Shown here: positions 44,903 through 53,903 of the stretch, one piece after another
How positions within the stretch are numbered: the stretch's first letter is position 1
Layout of the letters: every line of letters starts with the position of its first letter
Assembly (NCBI GenBank): GCA_963780165.1
Contig: CAWABB010000006.1
Location: forward strand, 427,007 to 491,006
Direction: 5' to 3'
Length of the DNA stretch: 64,000 nt
DNA from: CAWABB01 sp963780165
GTDB lineage: Bacteria > Bacteroidota > Ignavibacteria > UBA10030 > UBA6906
Program-made: the position numbers and the translations under genes
The notes under the pieces: model-generated
What the model was told of the DNA's origin: nothing
Databases searched by the model: none
The model's input: only the letters and a program-made list of their open reading frames with translations

Positions 44903-46204
44903 ATGAGACACCTGCAGCAGTACGATCCCGAAGTGTTCGATGCGGTGCGTCGCGAGACCCACCGGCAGAACACCAAGCTCGAGCTGATTGCGTCCGAGAA
45001 CTTCGTGAGCAGCGCCGTGCTCGAGGCGCTCGGATCGCCCCTCACGAACAAGTACGCGGAAGGGTACCCCGGCAAGCGGTACTACGGCGGCTGCGAATTC
45101 GTGGACATGGCCGAAGACCTCGCCCGGGACAGGGTGAAAGCCCTCTTTGGCGCCGCGTACGCCAACGTCCAGCCCCATTCCGGCTCGCAGGCCAACATGG
45201 CCGTCTACTTCAGCTTCGTGAAGCCGGGCGACACGCTCATGGGGATGAACCTCGCGCACGGCGGCCACCTGACGCACGGCTCGCCCGTGAATTTCTCGGG
45301 CCAGCTCTACCGCTTCGTCTCCTACGGCGTGGATCACGAAACGGGATACATCGATTTCAATGACGTCGAGGCCACCGCAAAGCGCGAAAAACCGAAGATG
45401 ATCACCGTCGGGGCCAGCGCCTACTCGCGGAACATCGACTACAAGGCGTTCCGCGAGATCGCCGATCGCGTCGGGGCGTTCCTCTTCGCCGACATCGCGC
45501 ACCCGGCCGGGCTGATCGCCACGAAGCTGCTGAACGATCCGCTCCCCCACTGTCACGCAGTCACGTCCACGACCCACAAGACACTCCGCGGGCCGCGCGG
45601 CGGACTGATCCTGATGGGACAGGACTACGACAACCCGTTCGGGCTCACCGCGCCGAAATCGGGCCGCACCAGGAAGATGTCCGAGCTGCTGGACTCGATG
45701 GTGATCCCGGGGGTTCAGGGCGGACCGCTCATGCACGTGATCGCGGCGAAAGCCGTGGCGTTCAGGGAAGCCCTCGAGCCTGGCTTCAGGTCGTACGGCA
45801 TGCAGGTCATCACAAATGCGCAGCGCCTCGCGGCGCGGCTCCAGTCGTACGGATACCACATCGTCTCGGGCGGAACAGACAACCACCTCTTCCTGGTCGA
45901 TCTCCGGAACAAGGGGCTCACGGGGAAGGAGGCGCAGGAGGCTCTGGACCTGGCAGGCATCACGGTGAACAAGAACGGCGTTCCGTTCGACGACAAGAGC
46001 CCGCTGATCACGAGCGGCATCCGGATCGGCACCCCCGCGCTGACCACAAGGGGGATGAAGGAAGCGGAGATGGACCGGGTGGGCGACTTCATCCACGAGG
46101 TCCTTCAGGCTCCAGCAGACAAGGCCGTCGCCTCGCGCGTTGCGGCCGAGGTGGAGCGATTCTGCGGCGGCTTCCCGTTGTATCCCGAACTGGCCCGGGG
46201 CTGA
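44903..46204 (+). CDS. glyA: Serine hydroxymethyltransferase
   Basis: 433 residues; ATG two bases after the upstream stop, GAGGAAG ribosome site. PLP enzyme converting serine and tetrahydrofolate to glycine and methylene-tetrahydrofolate. Motifs: LELIASENFVSSAVLEALGS, NKYAEGYPGKRYYGGCEFVD, VQPHSGSQAN, and the PLP lysine in TSTTHKTLRGPRGG (K226). Length and motifs are standard; no anomaly. Confidence 0.96.
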   Translation: MRHLQQYDPEVFDAVRRETHRQNTKLELIASENFVSSAVLEALGSPLTNKYAEGYPGKRYYGGCEFVDMAEDLARDRVKALFGAAYANVQPHSGSQANMAVYFSFVKPGDTLMGMNLAHGGHLTHGSPVNFSGQLYRFVSYGVDHETGYIDFNDVEATAKREKPKMITVGASAYSRNIDYKAFREIADRVGAFLFADIAHPAGLIATKLLNDPLPHCHAVTSTTHKTLRGPRGGLILMGQDYDNPFGLTAPKSGRTRKMSELLDSMVIPGVQGGPLMHVIAAKAVAFREALEPGFRSYGMQVITNAQRLAARLQSYGYHIVSGGTDNHLFLVDLRNKGLTGKEAQEALDLAGITVNKNGVPFDDKSPLITSGIRIGTPALTTRGMKEAEMDRVGDFIHEVLQAPADKAVASRVAAEVERFCGGFPLYPELARG

Positions 46205-46219
46205 GGCATTCAGGACCGC

Positions 46220-47022
46220 ATGGCGAAAGAGCCCGTCACGGCCGAAATGGGGTTCTTCGATCACCTCGAGGAGCTGCGGTGGCGCATCATCAAGGCGCTG
46301 ATCGGGGTCGTCCTCGGCATGATCTTGTGCTGGATCTTCATCGATCCGCTCGTCAACGAGTTCCTGCTCCGGCCCATCGTTGAAATCAACCGGAACCTCG
46401 CGCCCGGCCAGCAGCCGATCAAGCTGCAAAACCTCAAGCCGTTCGGTCAGGTCTTCCTGTATATGGAAGTCGCGATCGCCGGCGGCGTCATCCTGAGCAT
46501 CCCCAACCTGCTGTATCAGCTCTGGGCGTTTATCGCACCCGGGCTGCTCCCGCACGAACGGCGGTACATCCGCTCGATCGTCGCCTTCTCTTCGATCTGT
46601 TTCCTGACCGGCATCGCCTTCGCGTACTTCGTCATGCATCCCGTCGGCAATGACACTTCTTCGCCAGCTTCGGCACGGCGGAAATCGAGAACAATCTCGC
46701 GATCAGCGAGTACATGAGCTTCATCATCAGCATCATGCTGGCAGCCGGCGTGGTGTTCGAGCTCCCGATGGTCTCCTGGTTCCTCTCCCGCCTCGGTATC
46801 CTCACCCCGGCGTTCATGCGGAAATACCGCAGGCATTCCATCGTGATCATCTTCATCCTCGCCGCGGTCCTCACTCCCGGCACGGACCCGGTCAGCCAGA
46901 TCCTCCTGGGCATCCCGCTGATGGTCCTGTACGAAATCAGCATCTGGGTCTCCGCAGGGGCCGCACGCGCGAGACAGAAGTCGGAGCTGGCAAAGGCGGC
47001 GTCGGAAGAGGCGGGATCATGA
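46220..47022 (+). pseudogene. tatC: Twin-arginine translocase subunit TatC, frameshifted
   Basis: The first frame (from ATG 46220) gives FFDHLEELRWRIIKALIG, the conserved TatC start, and reads TM1-3 up to FAYFVMHPVG; it then runs into nonsense near 46,650. The rest (FFASFGTAEIENNLAISEYMSFI to KAASEEAGS, four conserved TM segments) is in the frame one base back. Restoring one base would give a normal protein of about 265 residues. Because the next gene also has two compensating shifts, sequencing or assembly error is as likely as true decay. The gene overlaps the following start by ATGA. Confidence 0.85.
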
Positions 47023-48014
47023 GAGAAGCGGGAACGGTCGCGGACCTGAAAGATATCACCCGCCCGGTGCAGCATCACCTGGAGCGGTTCGAGAGGGTGT
47101 TCCGCGAGGCGATGCGCTCCAAAGTCCCGCTTGTGGATCTGGTGATCCGGTACGTCGTCCGCCAGAAAGGAAAGCGCGTCCGCCCGATACTCGTCATGCT
47201 GACCGCCGACGTCTGCGGCGGGGTGAACGAGCGAGACGTACCGCGGGGCGACACTGGTGGAGATCCTGCACACCGCGACGCTCGTGCACGACGACGTGGT
47301 GGACGATGCGGATACGCGGCGCGGTTTCCCGTCCATCAACGCGGTCTGGAAGAACAAGATCGCCGTCCTGATGGGCGACTATCTGCTCTCCCGCGGACTG
47401 CTCCTGTCGCTCGAGACACAACGACTTTCGGATTCCTCCAGATCACATCCTCCTCCGTCCGCCGGATGAGCGAGGGGGAAATCCACCAGATCCAGAAGAG
47501 CAGGAAACTGAACATCGACGAGGAGGGCTACCTCCGGATCATCGGCGACAAGACCGCATCATTGCTGTCGACCTGCTGCGAAATCGGTGCGACGAGCGCG
47601 ACGGACGACCCGGACAAGGCGCGGCGCCTGCGCGAGTACGGGGAGAACGTGGGGATGGCGTTTCAGATCCGCGACGACCTGCTGGACTACATCGGCCGTG
47701 CGAGCATCACAGGAAAGCCTGTGGGACGTGACGTCAGCGAGCGGAAGCTCACGCTTCCCCTCATCTACGCCCTTCGGGAGGCGTCGGCGCGCGACCGGGC
47801 CGACATGCTCGGCATGATCAAGAAAGGCGGGAAGAAGATGGACGTGCGGCGCGTGCTGGAATTTGTCCGGGCCCACGGGGGCCTCGACTACGCAGCCGGG
47901 CGCGCGCGCATGTATGCAGGCCTCGCCACGGAGTGCCTCGCTCCGTTCCCTCCGAGCCCGGCCCGCGAGTCCCTCGAGGCCTTTGCGCAGTTCGTGGTGG
48001 AGCGGAATCGCTAG
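47019..48014 (+). pseudogene. Polyprenyl (trans-isoprenyl) diphosphate synthase with two compensating frameshifts
   Basis: About 331 residues if repaired. Elongates isoprenoid chains for quinones or carriers. Frame 1 reads IRYVVRQKGKRVRPILVML; near 47,235 the frame moves by one (TYRGATLVEILHTATLVHDD then VVDDADTRRG, holding the first Asp-rich motif), and near 47,420 it returns (LQITSSSVRRMSEGE ... QIRDDLLDYIGR, the second Asp-rich motif). All family motifs are present, so the gene is probably intact in reality or very recently broken. Tightly coupled to tatC. Confidence 0.85.
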
Positions 48015-48057
48015 TGCCCCGCCAGCGATCCGGTCCCACGCAGCGTTCGAAACGGCA

Positions 48058-48615
48058 CTAATTCTCGACCGTCGGCCTGACGGTCAGCACCGGGCAGTGC
48101 GCCTTTCGGACGATCCGCTCGGCGGTGCTCCCGAACAGCATGTGCTCGACACCGCTGTGCCCGTGCGTGGCGACGACGATCAGGTCAACGCCCCTCTCTT
48201 CAGCCTCGGCCAGGATTTCCTTCGACGGGGTGCCGGTCCGGACCGTCGATGACGCCGGGACGCGATCCCCGATCTCGTTCTCGATCAGTTCCGCAAGCTC
48301 CTCCGCCCCCTTCTGCCGCAATTCATCCTCCACGCCTGGCAGCACTACCTGTCCGAATCCCAGATCCGCCGGATACACGGTCGGCTCCACGACATAGATC
48401 AGGCGAAGCGAGGCCCCCGACTGCGCCGCGAGCGGCACGGCGTACTTGAGGGCTTTCTTGGAGTGGACAGAGAAGTCGATGGGGACGAGAATCGATTTGA
48501 TGGCCAGCGACTGGATGGCCCGCTGAGCCCTGGCCTTCCCGGGTTCCGGCCGTTGGCGAGCTGGTTTCGGCGTGCTGCGCTGCGCCGCCTGACCCGGACG
48601 CATTCGCTTTTTCAT
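48058..48615 (-). CDS. Universal stress protein (UspA family)
   Basis: About 185 residues; start at 48615 behind GAGGAGGG. A basic, Arg/Lys/Pro-rich extension of about 38 residues precedes the Usp fold (SILVPIDFSVHSKKALKYAV). The ATP-binding signature near the end, GHSGVEHMLFGSTAERIV, has the G-x2-G-x9-GS spacing of ATP-binding members. The function is not specific. It stands at the end of the ilvE strand with 79 bases between; whether it is in that operon is unclear. Confidence 0.88.
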   Translation of the reverse strand: MKKRMRPGQAAQRSTPKPARQRPEPGKARAQRAIQSLAIKSILVPIDFSVHSKKALKYAVPLAAQSGASLRLIYVVEPTVYPADLGFGQVVLPGVEDELRQKGAEELAELIENEIGDRVPASSTVRTGTPSKEILAEAEERGVDLIVVATHGHSGVEHMLFGSTAERIVRKAHCPVLTVRPTVEN

Positions 48616-48694
48616 AGATGCACCCTCCTCTAGAGAAGTTATTTCCGCTGGCAGAGGTCCTCCCACTGGCCGGGGAGCACCAGGTGCGGAACCG

Positions 48695-49612
48695 TCAGAT
48701 CCAGCGGAGCCAGCCCCGTGTGTCCTCTCCCCCCCTCACAACGTCAAAGAACGCCTTCTGAAGCGACCGGGTCACCGGACCTGGCTTCCCATCGCCGACC
48801 GGCACACGGTCCACGCTCTTCACGGGCGTAACCTCCACGGCCGTGCCGGTGAAGAAGATCTCGTCTGCTATATATAACATTTCCCGGGGAACATTCATTT
48901 CCACCAGCTCGTAACCAGCTTCCCTGGCGAGCTGTATGATAGACTGCCGCGTGATGCCCGGAAGGAGCGACGATGAGAGTGCGGGCGTGTAGATGACGCC
49001 GTCCCTGATGATGAAGATGTTCTCCCCGCTCCCCTCGCTGACGTACCCGTTCACGTCCAGCGCGATCGCCTCCCCGAACCCGGCCTCGAGTGCCTCGATC
49101 TTCATCATCCCCGACAGCACGTAATTCCCCCCTGCCTTTGCCATGGCGGGAAGCGTGTTCGGTGCCGGCCGGTTCCAGGTGGAGATGCACACGTCGATGC
49201 CGTCCGTCAGGGCATTCTGTCCGAGATACACCCCCCACTCCCAGACCGCGATGGCGACGTCCACCGGACAGCCGAGCGGATTCAAACCGACTTCGCCGTA
49301 CCCGCGGTACACGACCGGGCGGATGTAGCAGGCCTTGAGCTTGTTGGCGTGGACCGTGGCGATGACGGCCTCCTCCAGCTGCTGCTCCGTGTAGGGGACC
49401 TGCGTTTTGTAGATCTTCGCCGATTCGACGAGACGCCGCATATGGCGGTCCAGCCGAAAGATGGCGGATCCCTTCGCGGTCGCGTAGCACCGGATGCCTT
49501 CGTACCAGCTCGATCCGTAGTGAACGACGTGGGACATGATGTGAATCCTGGCGTCATCCCAGTTCACCAGGGTTCCGTTCATCCAGATCTTGTCGGTTTT
49601 CTTGACGGGCAT
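48695..49612 (-). CDS. ilvE: Branched-chain amino acid aminotransferase (class IV)
   Basis: 305 residues. PLP enzyme of fold IV catalysing the last step of leucine, isoleucine and valine synthesis. The start (MPVKKTDKIWMNGTLVNWDD) and HYGSSWYEGIRCY are typical; PLP lysine K159 lies in LPAMAKAGGNY, the same number as in the E. coli enzyme, and E193 in NGYVSEGSGENIF. The ending FTGTAVEVTPVKSVDR is the conserved cofactor phosphate region. It follows the frameshifted GNAT gene on the minus strand by 31 bases. Confidence 0.95.
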   Translation of the reverse strand: MPVKKTDKIWMNGTLVNWDDARIHIMSHVVHYGSSWYEGIRCYATAKGSAIFRLDRHMRRLVESAKIYKTQVPYTEQQLEEAVIATVHANKLKACYIRPVVYRGYGEVGLNPLGCPVDVAIAVWEWGVYLGQNALTDGIDVCISTWNRPAPNTLPAMAKAGGNYVLSGMMKIEALEAGFGEAIALDVNGYVSEGSGENIFIIRDGVIYTPALSSSLLPGITRQSIIQLAREAGYELVEMNVPREMLYIADEIFFTGTAVEVTPVKSVDRVPVGDGKPGPVTRSLQKAFFDVVRGGEDTRGWLRWI

Positions 49613-49643
49613 GGGAAGCGGCTTCCTCGAGATGGCAGGTCGA

Positions 49644-50766
49644 TCAGGCTAACGCTTTCTGGTACAGGCGATATCGTTTCGTAAGCACACCGTTCATCAG
49701 TTGTGCGCCCCGGTTCATCATCACGTTGTCTTCCAGGACCCAGCTCGCTTCGCCGACGGGATAGCCGTTCTCGACGCATCGCACGCCGGTTTCGTAGAAG
49801 AGCAGCCCCCCGATGCCGGAGTTCAGGTACTCGGGAATCACGCCCAGGATCACGATCCGCACCTCGTTGATCTTTTTCCGGTTCAACAGCAGGCGGATGC
49901 GCCCCGGGAATCAGCCAGCCCTTCCTGTTCTTGATGAGCACCTGGTTGATGTCCGGAAGCGTCATGCCAAAGCCCACAGGCTTCCCCTTGACCTCCGCAA
50001 TGATCACGATGTCGGGGTCGACGATGGCCTTCAGGTCCCCGGCCGCGTAGTTGAACTCGTCCTCCGTCATCGGGACCTCGCCCCAGTTCCGTTCCCATCC
50101 GCGCGAGTATAGGTCTCGAATAGTCCGGACTTCGTTCTTGAAATTCTTCATGTCCAGCGTGCGGACGACAAGCCCTTCCCGATCCCGCACGATCTTGGCG
50201 ACACGTTTCAGCTTGTCGGTAAACACCGTCTTGCTGCTCACTTCATAGGCGTACAGGTCCTTGACCTTCTGGAGCCCGTACCCTTCGATGAGGCCGGCGT
50301 AGTACGGGGGGTTATAAGGCATCAGAACCATGGGTGGGCGGTCGAAGCCCTCGACGAGGAGTCCGTACTCGTCGTTCACGGAGGGGCTTGCCGGACCGCG
50401 CATCGCTGTCACGGCCTGCGTCTTCAGCCACGCGGCCGCAGCGTCGAACAACGCGTCAGCGACCGGCTGTTCGTTCACACATTCGAAGAACCCGAAGAAC
50501 CCGATGTTCTCGTTGTGTTCGCGGTTATGATTGTCGTTGACGATGGCGCCGATGCGGCCGACGACCTTACCCTCCCGCTCGGCAAGGAAGAGCTCCATCC
50601 GCGCATGCTTGTAGAAGGGGTTCTTCCGACGGTCGATGAGCTTCTTCCGGTCCATGATCAGCGGAGGGACCCAGTGCAGGTTCCCTTCATAGAACAGCCA
50701 CTGGGCCTTGATGAAGCGGAGTTCGTCCGCAGCAGAAGTGACCGGTCGGATGGTGAGGATGCTCAT
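49644..50766 (-). pseudogene. GNAT-type acyltransferase (bacterial ceramide synthase-like), frameshifted
   Basis: About 373 residues if repaired. N-terminus MSILTIRPVTSAADELRFIKAQ, then LFYEGNLHWVPPLIMDRKK, RMELFLAEREGKVVGRIGAIVN and KGKPVGFGMTLPDINQVL, the two-lobe GNAT pattern seen in acyltransferases beside serine palmitoyltransferase genes. At about 49,905 one extra base in a C4 run (49,902-49,905 area) breaks the frame; the other frame supplies NRKKINEVRIVILGVIPEYL ... MNGVLTKRYRLYQKALA. Homopolymer position suggests a sequencing error. Lies between the serine palmitoyltransferase gene and ilvE; a role in sphingolipid N-acylation is inferred from this context. Confidence 0.7.
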
Positions 50767-50879
50767 GGGGAGAGCTGCCCTTCCGTTGTCAGGGGAGTCG
50801 ATGCCCCGGCCCGAGGGCCCGGGGTCGTGTGTGGGGAGTGCCGGGGAGCCCGGCGGAGTCCAGCGTCGTTCAGCGAGGG

Positions 50880-52142
50880 CTACGAAATGATGCCGAGCCG
50901 CTTTCCGACGGTTTCAAAAACCTCGAGGATCTTGTCAAGATGATGGTCCTCGTGCGTGGCCATGTAGCTCGTCCGGAGCATCGCCATTCCGGGAGGCACA
51001 CCCGGGCTGACGAACGCATTCACGAACACGCCTGCATCGAACACCTGGCGCCAGAACACGAACGTCTTGACGTCCTCGCCGATAATGACGGGGACGATGG
51101 CGGTCGGTTCCTCGATGACGTTGAATCCCAGCGCCTTGAATCCCTTGCGCATCTTGTCGGCGTTGGCGATCAGCCTGTGCATGCGCTCCGGCTCTTTCTC
51201 CATGATCGCGAGCGCGGCGAGCGCGGCTGCCACGGACGCAGGCGTCGGGCTGGCGCTGAAGATCAGGGCAGGCGCGTGATGCTTGATGTAATTGATGACA
51301 GCTGTGTCGCCGACCACGAAGCCGCCGAGGGAGGAGAACGTCTTGCTGAACGTCCCCATGGTCATGTCGACCTCTTTCTCGAGGCCGTAATGGCTTGCGG
51401 TCCCGCGCCCTCCCTTTCCGATCACGCCGGTCGAATGAGCGTCGTCGATGAGGATCCTTGCGTTGTGTTTGCGCGCGCTCTCGACGAGCTTCGGAAGGTT
51501 TACGATCATACCGGTGGTGCTGAAGACGCCGTCCGACACGATCAGCTTCGCCGCCTCGGCAGGGAGCTTTGTGAGGACCTTCTCCAGATCCTCCATGTCG
51601 TTATGCTTGTACCGGACGAAGTCCGCGAACGCACCCTTCGCCATGAGGTTGCCGGCCACGATGCATGCGTGATTGTCGCGGTCTGAAACGACGTAGTCCC
51701 CCTTCTGCACGAGGGTCGGGATAATCCCCTGTGCCGTCTGATAACCTGTGCTGAAGAGGAGGCACGCCTCGCGCCCGAAGAACCCCGCGAGACGGGATTC
51801 CAGCTCAATGTGCAGATCCAGCGTCCCTGTCAGGTACCGGGAGCCAGAGCAGCCCGTCCCGTACTTCTTGATCGCCAGGACCGCTGCTTCCTTGACCCTC
51901 GGGTCCGCCGTAAGCCCGAGATAGTTGTTCGAGCCCGCCATGATGATCTTTCGACCCTCGATCGTCACCACAGGACCCTCGTTTTCTTCGATCGGCCGGA
52001 AGTAGGGGTAGAAACCCTGAGCCTTGATCTCATCGGCACGCGTGAAGGCCCGGCACTTCTGGAACAGATCGACGGGGGCTTTCTTGGCTGCTGGCTTGGA
52101 ATGGGATGATGGGTGCGAGTGGGCGGAGCTGTCGGCGGACAT
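50880..52142 (-). CDS. spt: Serine palmitoyltransferase (alpha-oxoamine synthase family)
   Basis: 420 residues. Condenses serine with an acyl thioester to 3-ketosphinganine, the first step of sphingolipid synthesis. A His/Ser/Lys-rich tail of about 25 residues precedes QGFYPYFRPIEENEG, a serine palmitoyltransferase-type N-terminus. Active-site residues: H158 (DRDNHACIV), D234 and H236 (IDDAHSTGV), PLP lysine K267 (MGTFSKTFSS), plus GCSGSRYLTGTLDLH. The TTGACT-N17-TATATT promoter at 52,206-52,234 starts RNA at about 52,199, so the in-frame ATG 52226 is excluded. 8-amino-7-oxononanoate synthase is the alternative; the N-terminus and neighbours favour Spt. Confidence 0.85.
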   Translation of the reverse strand: MSADSSAHSHPSSHSKPAAKKAPVDLFQKCRAFTRADEIKAQGFYPYFRPIEENEGPVVTIEGRKIIMAGSNNYLGLTADPRVKEAAVLAIKKYGTGCSGSRYLTGTLDLHIELESRLAGFFGREACLLFSTGYQTAQGIIPTLVQKGDYVVSDRDNHACIVAGNLMAKGAFADFVRYKHNDMEDLEKVLTKLPAEAAKLIVSDGVFSTTGMIVNLPKLVESARKHNARILIDDAHSTGVIGKGGRGTASHYGLEKEVDMTMGTFSKTFSSLGGFVVGDTAVINYIKHHAPALIFSASPTPASVAAALAALAIMEKEPERMHRLIANADKMRKGFKALGFNVIEEPTAIVPVIIGEDVKTFVFWRQVFDAGVFVNAFVSPGVPPGMAMLRTSYMATHEDHHLDKILEVFETVGKRLGIIS

Positions 52143-52184
52143 GGTTCTCTCGGAGTCGGGTAAAATGCCCGCGGAGCGGCGGGT

Positions 52185-52213
52185 TTGTAATAGTGAAGCG
52201 AATTTAATATAGT
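52185..52213 (+). promoter_or_regulatory. Possible promoter of the epimerase gene
   Basis: TTGTAA (52185-52190), 17-base spacer, TATAGT (52208-52213), 31 bases before ATG 52245. Overlaps the minus-strand -10 box. Confidence 0.4.
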
Positions 52214-52234
52214 TTAGACCGTCCATAAAGTCAA
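52206..52234 (-). promoter_or_regulatory. Promoter of spt
   Basis: Minus strand TTGACT (52234-52229), 17-base spacer, TATATT (52211-52206). Confidence 0.7.
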
Positions 52235-52244
52235 CGAAGAGACC

Positions 52245-53225
52245 ATGAGATCACTCGTCACAGGGGCAACGGGCTTCATTGGAAGCCATCTTGTCGAGCT
52301 TCTTCTCTCCAGGGGGCACACTGTCCGTGTCCTTCTCCGAAGAACCAGCTCGCTTGAGTGGCTCAAAGGGCTTCCAATCGAGATGTTTTACGGAGATCTG
52401 TTTGACATGGGGGCGATGGAAAAGGCCGTCAGCGGGGTGGATTACGTCTATCACTCGGCGGGACTGACGAAGGCCAAGACGCCGGAGGATTATTATAGAG
52501 CGAACCAGGAAGGGACCAGAAACCTGCTGAATGCAGCCCTTTCGAAGGCGCCGCAGATACGTCGGTTCGTGCACATCAGCAGCCAGGCTGCAGCCGGCCC
52601 CAGCCCGACGTCCGCGCCCATCAACGAGGGTTTCCCTCCCCATCCGCTCACGACATACGGGCGGAGCAAGCGCAAGGCGGAGGAAGAGGTTCTTGCGGTG
52701 GCGTCGAGATTGCCGGTCACGATCTGCAGGCCTCCCGCAGTATATGGCCCGAGGGACAAGGACGTGTTTGAGTTCTTCAATACGTACAAGAAGGGCCTTC
52801 AGCCAATTGTGGGATTCTCTGAGAAATACGTCAGTCTTGTGCACGTGACCGATCTCGTACGCGGGTTCGTTCTGGCGGGAGAATGCGAAAAGGCCAAAGG
52901 GCAAATCTACTACATTTCGAGCGACCGGGCGTACGGCTGGAAGGAGGTGGGCGAGGCGACAAGGGCTGCGATGGGCAGAGGTGCGATCCGCGTGCGCATT
53001 CCCGAGCCGTTGGTATACGTGATTTCGGCGTTTGCCGAAATTGGCGCGAAATTCAGTTCGAAACCTGCGTTGATCAATCTGGAGAAGGCGAAGGACATGG
53101 TGCAGAATTACTGGACGTGTGATTCATCGAAGGCGTTGAGGGATTTCGGATACAAGCAGGAGATTTCGCTCGAGGAAGGGATTCGCGGGACGGTGGAGTG
53201 GTACAAGAAGCACGGGTGGTTGTAG
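52245..53225 (+). CDS. NAD-dependent epimerase/dehydratase (extended SDR; CerR-like candidate)
   Basis: 326 residues. Rossmann signature VTGATGFIGSHLVELLL at the N-terminus, catalytic Tyr-Lys in TTYGRSKRKAE (about residues 143-147), SSQAAAGPSPTSAPINEG, and a C-terminal region with a helical segment (PEPLVYVISAFAEIGAKF). Divergent from spt across a 102-base shared promoter region. Bacterial ceramide loci carry an SDR of this size that reduces the 3-keto group; that role is a proposal from neighbourhood. A sugar-nucleotide or sterol-like substrate cannot be excluded. Confidence 0.8.
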   Translation: MRSLVTGATGFIGSHLVELLLSRGHTVRVLLRRTSSLEWLKGLPIEMFYGDLFDMGAMEKAVSGVDYVYHSAGLTKAKTPEDYYRANQEGTRNLLNAALSKAPQIRRFVHISSQAAAGPSPTSAPINEGFPPHPLTTYGRSKRKAEEEVLAVASRLPVTICRPPAVYGPRDKDVFEFFNTYKKGLQPIVGFSEKYVSLVHVTDLVRGFVLAGECEKAKGQIYYISSDRAYGWKEVGEATRAAMGRGAIRVRIPEPLVYVISAFAEIGAKFSSKPALINLEKAKDMVQNYWTCDSSKALRDFGYKQEISLEEGIRGTVEWYKKHGWL

Positions 53226-53287
53226 AACAACGCACACGCCCGCATGGATCGTATGTTGCGAGATGCACGTTGCCAGGGTGACCCGAT

Positions 53288-53316
53288 TTGACTTTGATGG
53301 GCGGGAGGCTTATATT
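53288..53316 (+). promoter_or_regulatory. Promoter of the tRNA gene
   Basis: TTGACT (53288-53293), 17-base spacer, TATATT (53311-53316), 15 bases before the tRNA. Confidence 0.75.
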
Positions 53317-53331
53317 GTAATGCTGTGACAC

Positions 53332-53404
<73 letters not shown>

Positions 53405-53410
53405 CTCGAT

Positions 53411-53443
53411 AACCCTGCAACTTGCGTTGCAGGGTTTGTTTTT
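53411..53443 (+). terminator. Terminator of the tRNA gene
   Basis: Perfect 11-bp stem AACCCTGCAAC/GTTGCAGGGTT with loop TTGC followed by TGTTTTT. Confidence 0.85.
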
Positions 53444-53474
53444 GAGGGGTGGCGTTCCACCCCGTGATTCGCTA

Positions 53475-53505
53475 AACCTGCAACTCCGGCTGCAGGTTCT
53501 TTCTG
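53475..53505 (+). terminator. Second terminator-like hairpin
   Basis: Stem AACCTGCA/TGCAGGTT, loop ACTCCGGC, followed by CTTTCT. Sequence resembles the first, perhaps a decayed duplicate. Confidence 0.5.
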
Positions 53506-53527
53506 TGAACAGCTCTCGAGTTCGGCG

Positions 53528-53820
53528 CTAACTGCGGAACCCTCGTACGGCGATCTGAATGACCCCCCTGTCCTTGTCGATCACGACCTCGGAAACGCAC
53601 TTCCGCAAAAGGACTTCATTCATCGGCAGGGGCCGCGGCGAAGAGTTCGTCGAATTGACGGATGAATCTGACGATGTGATCGCCGTCGTGCGAAGATCGG
53701 CGCGGCGCAGGTCCATTTTCCGGAGCTCAGCCATCCTTCCGTCAGCTTCTCGACCTCTTCGGAAATTGGGTGCTCTTCAAAAGGATCTCCATAGCCGATC
53801 CACCGGCGCCCTGTTAACCG
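53528..53820 (-). pseudogene. Gene remnant truncated by the IS (unknown)
   Basis: On the minus strand a frame ends GVIQIAVRGFRS after LLRKCVSEVVIDKDRG; an upstream piece in another frame reads FEEHPISEEVEKLTEG. Together they look like the 3' part of a coding sequence cut off by the IS left end at 53,821 and frameshifted near 53,730. The ending resembles the tails of serine recombinases, but the resemblance is too short to name it. Confidence 0.3.
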
Positions 53821-53903
53821 CGTAAGGGGGATTAATTCCATCTGACCTCTGAAACGCCGACATTTCTCTCTGGCAGGCAGTTCCTCTCACTCCCAGAGCA
53901 GAC

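Noticed and set aside
46630..46720. Programmed frameshift in tatC
   Set aside because: No X-XXY-YYZ slippery heptamer is seen at the junction, TatC is not known to use one, and the next gene has similar breaks.
53528..53841. Serine recombinase pseudogene
   Set aside because: Only a short C-terminal-like stretch is readable and the catalytic domain is absent; naming it would overreach.
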